Assembly (NCBI RefSeq): GCF_910588395.1
Contig: NZ_CAJUPA010000042.1
Span: forward strand, 1-17,598
DNA from: an uncultured Faecalibaculum sp.
Lineage (GTDB): Bacteria > Bacillota_I > Bacilli_A > Erysipelotrichales > Erysipelotrichaceae
Direction: 5' to 3'
Length of the DNA: 17,598 nt
Shown here: in pieces, positions 12,662-17,598 of the stretch
How positions within the stretch are numbered: the stretch's first letter is position 1
How the letters are laid out: each line of letters starts with the position of its first letter
Position numbers and translations under genes: made by a program
The notes under the pieces: generated by a model
What the model was told of the DNA's origin: nothing
Databases searched by the model: none
The model's input: the letters and a program-made list of their open reading frames with translations, nothing else

Positions 12662-13899
12662 TATTCAGCCGCCTCCGTTCCTTCTGCAGCCTCTGTGGAT
12701 GCATGTTCCTCATCCGAGCCGGCTGTGGCTTCAGTGGAGGCATGCTCCCCGTCCCCTTCTCCGGTTGCAGCGGAAGTGGCCTCACTGGTGGCAGCGGACT
12801 TCAGAGTTGTGACAGGTTCCACCGTGGCGGAAACATAGAAGCAGGAAGCCAGTCCCAGCACCAGCAGCACACCGGCGATGATACGGGCTTTGTTCACCAT
12901 CTGCAGCTGCTTGCCATCCAGCGTCTGTTCGATCATCGGTGTGAACATGTTCATGAGCAGGATGGAATACAGGCAGCCTTCCGGCAGGTTCGCTTTCAGA
13001 CGGATCAGCACTGTCAGAACGGCAGCACCGGTGGCGAAAATCACACGGCCGGCGGGGCTTGTGGGGTTAGTAACAGGGTCAGTCAGCATGAATACACCGC
13101 CGAAAACCACACCGCCGGTCAGCAGGTGAATTGCCGGATACCACAGCCAGGCGGGAATGCCGTTGTAGGATTCCAGACCGGTCAGCAGGGCAATCACGGC
13201 TGTCAGAATGGCAATGACGCCAAAGTAGACAGTGGGGATCCGCCAGTCAATGACATGTCGCCAGATCAGGAAGGCTCCGGCAATCAGAATCGCCAGAATG
13301 AATGTTTCGCCAATGGCGCCGCCATGGGTTCCCATGAGCATGCTGCCCCAGCCGCCGAAGCTGTCCACGAAGGTATCCACCATCTCGGCATTGGCCGGCA
13401 GCCAGTGGAAGTTCGTGGCAATATCCGATACCGGTGTGGCACTGGTCAGCAGATCTGTGCTGGCACCGGTAAATGCTGCAAAGATGACCGCACGGCCCAC
13501 GGCTGCCGGGTTGAAGATGTTCTGACCGAATCCGCCAAACAGCAGCCGGCCGAACACAATGGCAAATACCGTGGCAATGATAATGGCGTAGATGGTCACA
13601 TTGACTGTGCACATCATGGTCAGGATCAGTGCGGTTACACACCCGAAGCTGTTTTTGATGAACAGTTTCGGATCCTGTTTCGTTGCCTTGGCATACAGGA
13701 ATTCACACACATAGGTTGTGATCAGCGACGCTGCCAGCAATGCAACTTCGTGCAGGGCAGTTTCGAAGCCAAAGGCTGTACCGTAATAAACGAGAGAACA
13801 TGCGAAGACCGCCAGAAGAGCAATCATCAGGTCCCGCATGATGTTGTGGGTTGTCAGTCTTCCCTTGATGTTGGGACTGACATGAAATACATACTTCAC
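12661..13899 (-). CDS. rnfD: Rnf complex subunit RnfD (covalent FMN) with acidic repeat tail
   Basis: RnfD is a multi-span membrane subunit related to NqrB and is thought to be part of the ion path. The 412-residue protein begins VSPNIKGRLTTHNIMRDL, has many hydrophobic spans, the FNPAAVGRA loop (129-137) and a flavin attachment motif DLLTSAT (149-155), making T155 the expected FMN acceptor. The conserved HLLTGGVVFGGVFMLTDPVTNPTSP segment is intact. After the last span, residues ~366-412 form an Ala/Glu/Ser/Thr tail with two copies of EHASTEA (385-391 and 398-404), not part of the core family. Start is GTG (13897-13899) with AGGAGG six bases upstream, 10 bases after the rnfC stop. Confidence 0.94.
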   Translation of the reverse strand: MKYVFHVSPNIKGRLTTHNIMRDLMIALLAVFACSLVYYGTAFGFETALHEVALLAASLITTYVCEFLYAKATKQDPKLFIKNSFGCVTALILTMMCTVNVTIYAIIIATVFAIVFGRLLFGGFGQNIFNPAAVGRAVIFAAFTGASTDLLTSATPVSDIATNFHWLPANAEMVDTFVDSFGGWGSMLMGTHGGAIGETFILAILIAGAFLIWRHVIDWRIPTVYFGVIAILTAVIALLTGLESYNGIPAWLWYPAIHLLTGGVVFGGVFMLTDPVTNPTSPAGRVIFATGAAVLTVLIRLKANLPEGCLYSILLMNMFTPMIEQTLDGKQLQMVNKARIIAGVLLVLGLASCFYVSATVEPVTTLKSAATSEATSAATGEGDGEHASTEATAGSDEEHASTEAAEGTEAAE

Positions 13900-13909
13900 G
13901 CTGGACCTC

Positions 13910-15202
13910 CTACTTCTTCTTGCTCTTCATCTGGATCGTGCGCTTTGCCTTCCGGACATTTTCTGTCACGTCGATTTTGGACGGGCAGACATAGGTGCAC
14001 ATACCGCATTCAATGCAGGAAAGTGCGCCCAGTTTTTCCATGAGCTGCGCATCGCCCATCTTCAGAGCGTTCGCGATGCGTACCGGCTGCAGTCCTGCCG
14101 GACAGTGATCCGTGCAGCTGCCGCAACGCAGACAGGCAATGGCGGGTACGGGATTGACAGGCAGCACCGTCAGGGCATTCATGGCCCGGTCAATCACAAA
14201 CTTGTTGTTGGGGATGGCCTTGCCCATCATGGGACCGCCGGCACAGAGAATGACTTCATCGCCTTTGAGTCCGAGATGATTCAGGATTTCTTCCACCGGC
14301 ATGCCGACGGGAACTCGCACGTTGCAAGGCTTGTCAACAGCTTCACCGGAAACCGTGACCACCTTCGTTTCCAGGGCTTCCCCGAACTTCACCATTCTGG
14401 CCAGTTCGATGGCAGTTCCCGCGTTGTTGACAATCGCCCCGGCTTCTGCCGGCAGCTTGTCGTATTCCTTGTGAAGCACTTCCCGGACCAGCACGCGCTC
14501 CCAGCCCATGGGATACACATCCGGTACAGGAACCACAGTGACTTCCGTGCCTGCGGAAGCCTGTTCAACTTTTGCGATCAGATCCGGGTGACTTTTCTTG
14601 ATGCAGACACGCACATCCGAAACACCGGCCATTTTTCCCATGATCCGGGCACCTTCGATCAGTTCTTCCGGACTGGCCATGGCCTGCATGTAGTCGGAAG
14701 TGATGTACGGTTCACACTCCACAGCGTTGATCAGCACTGTGCTGATCCCCGAAGGGTTGCCATATTTGACATACGTCGGGAATCCGGCACCGCCAAGACC
14801 GATCAGGCCGGCCTGCTTTGTGAATTCCACCAGAGCTTCACGGTCCGCTGTGTTCCAGTCAATGGGCGCAAAGGCCTGAGTCTTTGTCTGTTTGCCATCA
14901 AGCTCGATCACCATGTGCATCTGAGGGCGCATGGACGAATGCATGCGCTTTTCTGTTCCCTTATATACACCGGACACACTGGAATAGACAGGAACATAGA
15001 AACCCGTCTTTGTCTCAGCCAGCTTCGTGCCGATCTGCACGGTCTGTCCTTCCTCGACGAGGATTTCGAAATTCGTATTGGCCCCTGCCACCAGCGGAAT
15101 GAATACTTCTTTGGCCGGCTGCAGATCCAGTACCTGTCCCTTGTCTGTCATTGACTTATGTCCAGGAATATGCTGGCACATAGGTCCTAAAAACAGTGAC
15201 AT
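13910..15202 (-). CDS. rnfC: Rnf complex subunit RnfC
   Basis: RnfC is the cytoplasmic NADH-binding subunit related to the NuoF family. The 430-residue protein has an N-terminal barrel-sandwich-like part, the nucleotide/FMN site GLIGLGGAGFPTYVK (around 132-146) and the LINAVECEPYITSD segment, and two C-terminal 4Fe-4S clusters: C357, C360, C363, C367 (CLRCGSCTDHCP) and C396, C399, C402, C406 (CIECGMCTYVCP). The length is typical for clostridial RnfC. Start ATG with GGAGGAAAG upstream. First gene of the operon C-D-G-E-A-orf-B, divergent from apbE. Confidence 0.97.
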   Translation of the reverse strand: MSLFLGPMCQHIPGHKSMTDKGQVLDLQPAKEVFIPLVAGANTNFEILVEEGQTVQIGTKLAETKTGFYVPVYSSVSGVYKGTEKRMHSSMRPQMHMVIELDGKQTKTQAFAPIDWNTADREALVEFTKQAGLIGLGGAGFPTYVKYGNPSGISTVLINAVECEPYITSDYMQAMASPEELIEGARIMGKMAGVSDVRVCIKKSHPDLIAKVEQASAGTEVTVVPVPDVYPMGWERVLVREVLHKEYDKLPAEAGAIVNNAGTAIELARMVKFGEALETKVVTVSGEAVDKPCNVRVPVGMPVEEILNHLGLKGDEVILCAGGPMMGKAIPNNKFVIDRAMNALTVLPVNPVPAIACLRCGSCTDHCPAGLQPVRIANALKMGDAQLMEKLGALSCIECGMCTYVCPSKIDVTENVRKAKRTIQMKSKKK

Positions 15203-15232
15203 AGTCGCTTTCCTCCATTAAATCCGTACACA

Positions 15233-15241
15233 ATCATACCA
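15233..15241 (-). promoter_or_regulatory. rnf operon promoter, extended -10 TGGTATGAT
   Basis: On the minus strand TG-G-TATGAT (15241 to 15233) is an extended -10 element. No good -35 box is found 16 to 18 bases upstream, which is acceptable for an extended -10. The start would fall near 15226, with a short leader holding GGAGG before rnfC. Confidence 0.5.
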
Positions 15242-15398
15242 CAGTTTGTGAAAACGGTGTCTTATTCTCTGTATGTGCAACACGAACAGGTGCAGTCTGT
15301 ATCCATTTGCAACGTCTGTGTCATCCCTGACAGGTTCAGCTCCCGATTCGTCATTTCACCATGGATTTCTTCCCGGATTTCCTGCCGTGGCATCCGCT

Positions 15399-15427
15399 TT
15401 GCCCGAATCCCTGTCCCTTTCTATAAT
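15399..15427 (+). promoter_or_regulatory. apbE promoter TTGCCC-N17-TATAAT
   Basis: -35 TTGCCC (15399-15404), 17-base spacer, perfect -10 TATAAT (15422-15427). Only six bases (GGGGCC) lie between the -10 box and the ATG at 15434, so transcription is expected to begin at or next to the start codon. Confidence 0.7.
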
Positions 15428-15433
15428 GGGGCC

Positions 15434-16549
15434 ATGAGCACTACGAAAAACGAAACAAAAACCGGAATGAAATGGTGGATCCTGCTGTCAGCCGCGTTTC
15501 TCGTGCTGATTGCTGCAGTGATCTTCTTTGTGCAGAACCGCGGTCAGTCCGCTGTTCAGGAACGTCAGGTCACACTCACAGATGTGGGATTTGACACGCC
15601 GGTGACACTGCAGGCAACCAGCAGCGAGGAAGACTTCAATCAGTATCTGAAAATCGTTTCCGATACATTTCTGCAGTATGATGCCTATTTTGATCAGTAC
15701 AGCCAGCATGATGGCGTCAACGGGGTTTATACCCTGAACCGGGAGGCAGCCAGGAATCCCGTGAAAGTGGACGAAGCGGTGCTGACACTGCTGCAGGACT
15801 CCATGAAATATATGGAGAAGAACCCCAAATTCGACATCACCGAAGGCAAAGTGCTTTCCCTCTGGCATGATGCCAGGGAGGCAGAGACTCCCTATGTACC
15901 TGCCGACGAAGACATTCAGGCTGCCAGAATCCATTCGGGACTGGAAGGCATTGAAATCAATGGGGATGAAATCTCCTTCAGGGACGATTCCGTACAGCTG
16001 GATCTGGGAGCCATTGCCAAGGGATATACAGCCGGTGTGGCTGCGCAGAAACTCCATGAGGCCGGACTGGACAACGGCTACATCAACGCCGGCGGCAACG
16101 TGGTACTGCTGGGAGAAAAACCCGATGGCAGTGACTGGGTGATTGGCATTCAGTCTCCGGATGAATCCGGTTCCGTGGTCCAGCTGGTGACAAAGGACCC
16201 GGTGACCATGGTCACCAGCGGCGACTATCAGCGGTATTTTGAAGTGGATGGCAAACGCTATTCTCACATCGTGGATCCGGACACCGGCTATCCGGTGGAA
16301 TACATGCGTTCTGTCACCGTCATCGGTCCGGCTGATCAGTCGGAAGCAGCGGATGCCAACAGCACCACTCTGTTTCTGATGCCGGTGAAGGAAAGCATGG
16401 AATATGCAAAGGAGAACAGCATCGAAGCGGTATGGATCACGGACAAAGGCGATGACACGGGTGTCGAACCCACCTATACCACCGATCTCTATGATGTCTA
16501 TGTTTCCGATGGACTGAAAGATGCCATCCGGCTCACCGGACAGAACTGA
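15434..16549 (+). CDS. apbE: FAD:protein FMN transferase ApbE
   Basis: ApbE moves FMN from FAD onto a threonine in D-x2-(S/T)-(G/S)-A-T motifs of extracytoplasmic flavoproteins; RnfG and RnfD next door carry such motifs. The 371-residue protein has one N-terminal membrane span (about 14-33) and no lipobox cysteine, so it is anchored rather than lipidated. Family signatures are DLGAIAKGY (190-198), GYINAGGNVVLLG (215-227), SHIVDPDTGYPVE (277-289) and EAADANSTTLFLM (304-316), with the Mg-binding Asp/Thr region. The open frame extends upstream to 15248, but those residues resemble nothing and the promoter lies inside them, so I start at 15434; no Shine-Dalgarno is visible. M12 (15467) is the alternative start. 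A strong hairpin follows at 16565. Confidence 0.93.
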   Translation: MSTTKNETKTGMKWWILLSAAFLVLIAAVIFFVQNRGQSAVQERQVTLTDVGFDTPVTLQATSSEEDFNQYLKIVSDTFLQYDAYFDQYSQHDGVNGVYTLNREAARNPVKVDEAVLTLLQDSMKYMEKNPKFDITEGKVLSLWHDAREAETPYVPADEDIQAARIHSGLEGIEINGDEISFRDDSVQLDLGAIAKGYTAGVAAQKLHEAGLDNGYINAGGNVVLLGEKPDGSDWVIGIQSPDESGSVVQLVTKDPVTMVTSGDYQRYFEVDGKRYSHIVDPDTGYPVEYMRSVTVIGPADQSEAADANSTTLFLMPVKESMEYAKENSIEAVWITDKGDDTGVEPTYTTDLYDVYVSDGLKDAIRLTGQN

Positions 16550-16564
16550 ATTCATAAAAACAGA

Positions 16565-16603
16565 CAAGCGGCCCGGATCCTGAAATGTGATCCGGGCCGC
16601 TTG
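16565..16603. terminator. Strong bidirectional terminator hairpin
   Basis: CAAGCGGCCCGGATC (16565-16579) pairs perfectly with GATCCGGGCCGCTTG (16589-16603), 15 base pairs. On the minus strand TGTTTTTATG follows four bases later, so it fits best as the terminator of the small minus gene at 16713-16865; in the plus direction it ends apbE without a T-run. Confidence 0.75.
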
Positions 16604-16604
16604 C

Positions 16605-16635
16605 GTCAGATATGATCAGATAGGTCATATCTGAC
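16605..16635. repeat. Second perfect inverted repeat after apbE
   Basis: GTCAGATATGA (16605-16615) and TCATATCTGAC (16625-16635) are perfectly complementary around 9 bases. It stands two bases after the terminator hairpin and has no T-run in either direction. It may protect transcript ends or be a protein-binding site. Confidence 0.55.
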
Positions 16636-16712
16636 AGGAGAAAGGAAATAGTCAGCTGTCTTTCTGCATTGACTGGATTTGTCAGATGATACCGTCTTCC
16701 GACAGGAAGCAT

Positions 16713-16865
16713 TCACAGACGCATGAGCAGAATCAGAATGGCTGCCCCGATCAGGCCGACAATGGTCATGCCTTTCCAGTACTGCTGGTTGGTCCTGTTG
16801 AAATCGGAATAATGCTCATTGTCTTTGTTCAGCTTTTCGATGATCCGGCGGTTCTTTTCGTTCAT
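16713..16865 (-). CDS. Small single-span membrane protein (50 residues)
   Basis: A 50-residue ORF starting at ATG 16863-16865, seven bases after AAAGGAG, and ending TGA. The N-terminal ~30 residues are hydrophilic and helical (MNEKNRRIIEKLNKDNEHYS), with an Asn/Gln-rich patch before KGM, and residues 33-48 (MTIVGLIGAAILILLM) form a C-terminal membrane span ending in Arg-Leu. The ideal ribosome binding site, sensible composition and a strong minus-strand hairpin with a T-run about 110 bases downstream make a real gene likely. No family recognised; a tail-anchored small protein in layout. Confidence 0.65.
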   Translation of the reverse strand: MNEKNRRIIEKLNKDNEHYSDFNRTNQQYWKGMTIVGLIGAAILILLMRL

Positions 16866-17043
16866 GATTCTTCTCCTTTCATATCATGCGTTCGCCTGGT
16901 GATAATGATGAAGCAAATACCGGCTACAGGGTCCTTTGCTTACGGAATATCTGTACCTTTAGTATATCCGATTTTAATCAGTGTACCTACCGGTCTGAGA
17001 CATGAGCCAGGTCGTTTTCGGCGGATGGCGATTGTTCCGGACA

Positions 17044-17318
17044 TCAGACTGGGATCCACTCTCCCAGCCAGCGGCCATTCACTTCATCCCAAGGCCGCTT
17101 GCACAGAACACCATCCACAGATTTCAGCTTCCAGGATACGGTTCTGTTTCCCGGTTCACCTGTCGCTATGCAGTGGATGGATTCTCTGCACGCTGACAGG
17201 CCGAAAGAACAGCTGCCATCATCCAGGACCTGACAGACTCAGCATCTGTCGCAAAACCGTTAAACACACACACCTGCACGGACTGAAGCGCTGCTGAATC
17301 AACTTTGTTTTCTGTCAA
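17044..17318 (-). pseudogene. Decayed coding remnant, unknown product
   Basis: Two overlapping minus frames look coding. The downstream one is open from 17238 to a TGA at 17044 and reads LDDGSCSFGLSACRES, then GNRTVSWKLKSVDGVLCKRP, WDEVNGRWLGEWIPV: a composition and codon choice like real genes here, but it has no start codon. The upstream frame (17318 to 17166) reads DSAALQSVQVCVFNGFATDAESVRS. One extra base near 17228-17232 would join them as ...ESVRSLDDGSC.... I see no full-length gene and no ribosome binding site; the five to six cysteines and beta-like pattern suggest a secreted domain. Weak call. Confidence 0.3.
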
Positions 17319-17323
17319 TCACC

Positions 17324-17363
17324 AAAACAGCCTGGAGACCATCAACGGAATCCAGGCTGTTTT
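17324..17363. terminator. Bidirectional terminator
   Basis: AAAACAGCCTGGA (17324-17336) and TCCAGGCTGTTTT (17351-17363) pair over 13 bases. Both strands show a T-run after the stem, so it can end transcripts from either side. On the minus strand it begins right at the stop of the 43-residue ORF. Confidence 0.85.
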
Positions 17364-17495
17364 TCAGCTGAGGCTGATTCTCTGTCTGGCGCATCTGTCC
17401 CGGAACCACCGGCCCAGCGCCATTGCTCCAAAGGCACACCATCCCAGCAGGATGGTCACAAAGAGAATCGTTTTTGGCATCGTATGTGTTTTCAT
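17364..17495 (-). CDS. Possible small hydrophobic protein (43 residues)
   Basis: ORF from ATG 17493-17495 to TGA 17364-17366. Residues 8-28 (KTILFVTILLGWCAFGAMALG) form a membrane span and the rest is Arg-rich (RWFRDRCARQR), giving a clear positive-inside bias. The stop codon abuts a strong terminator. Against it: no good ribosome binding site is seen before the ATG. It starts 54 bases after the group II intron end. Family unknown. Confidence 0.45.
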   Translation of the reverse strand: MKTHTMPKTILFVTILLGWCAFGAMALGRWFRDRCARQRISLS

Positions 17496-17548
17496 GGGTT
17501 CATTGTGACAGACACTTCGAAAGAATCACCGGAAGCAAATCTTATGAA

Positions 17549-17598
17549 ATCGAGTAGAGAGGAACAGGTTAGTGCTGCCCCTCCCTCTCACACCACCG
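17549..17598 (-). mobile_element. 3' end of a group II intron (domain VI), runs off the window
   Basis: On the minus strand the edge reads GGTGGTGTGAGAGGG, then a 7-base-pair stem GGGGCAG / CTGTTCC around CACTAAC, then TCTCTACTCGAT. The GGTGGTGTGAGAGGG...CTACTCGAT layout is the common domain VI and 3' splice junction of bacterial group II introns; the A in CTACTCGAT lies 7 bases from the end, where the branch A is expected, and the intron ends in AT. Domain V and any reverse transcriptase lie outside the window. Confidence 0.7.

Noticed and set aside
12571..14043. 490-residue plus-strand frame opposite rnfD
   Set aside because: Shadow of rnfD and the rnfC 3' end: Gln/His/Cys-rich product with no recognisable domain.
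15245..15252. TTGTGAAA next to the rnf promoter as a Rex (NADH-sensing) site
   Set aside because: Only one half-site matches; the second half (CGGTGTCTT) does not resemble TTTCACAA. A Rex link to rnf would make biological sense, but the sequence does not support it.
16686..17297. 203-residue plus-strand frame
   Set aside because: Crosses the opposite strand of the well-supported 50-residue gene, has no ribosome binding site and an implausible Pro/His/Ser-rich product.

Overview
The window reads as chromosomal DNA of a fairly GC-rich low-complexity-tolerant member of the Bacillota. The gene order rimP-nusA-rnpM-ylxQ-infB-rbfA, an RqcH of the Bacillota type, an ECF sigma factor with a SigX/SigM-like promoter and a clostridial-order rnf operon all point there. 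An Erysipelotrichia-type gut bacterium is my best guess, but no rRNA or other decisive marker lies in the window, so this is inference.

Layout. (1) 1-221: a short intergenic edge with what looks like an rRNA/tRNA-type -35 box firing leftwards out of the window, and the terminator of the translation operon. (2) 222-5254, minus strand: rimP, nusA, rnpM (ylxR), ylxQ, infB, rbfA, tightly packed and partly overlapping; this is the conserved transcription/translation and ribosome maturation operon. NusA carries a ~200-residue charged tail. (3) 5310-5912 minus: gmk. (4) 6145-7779 plus: rqcH, divergent from gmk; the two candidate promoters have back-to-back -35 boxes that together make one perfect palindrome. 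(5) 7891-9304 minus: an ECF sigma factor and its membrane zinc-finger anti-sigma factor, overlapping by 8 bases, with a clear ECF-type autoregulatory promoter. The pair is bracketed by two copies of a ~75-base intergenic element. (6) 9548-10272 minus: a lipoprotein gene broken by a single-base frameshift. (7) 10382-15202 minus: the Rnf operon rnfC-D-G-E-A-(small Cys-rich membrane ORF)-B. RnfB is only 101 residues and lacks all ferredoxin modules. (8) 15434-16549 plus: apbE, the flavin transferase that loads FMN on RnfG and RnfD, apparently transcribed without a leader. (9) 16550-17598: accessory region with strong hairpins, a 50-residue and a possible 43-residue membrane protein, a decayed coding remnant, and at the right edge the 3' end (domain VI) of a group II intron on the minus strand.

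How the genes work together. The left half builds and services ribosomes (IF2, RimP, RbfA, NusA, YlxQ, RnpM, RqcH) and supplies GDP (Gmk). The right half is an energy module: Rnf couples ferredoxin:NAD+ electron transfer to ion pumping, and ApbE installs the covalent flavins. The short RnfB plus the unassigned Cys-rich protein between rnfA and rnfB suggests a modified electron entry path, which is the most interesting biological question here.
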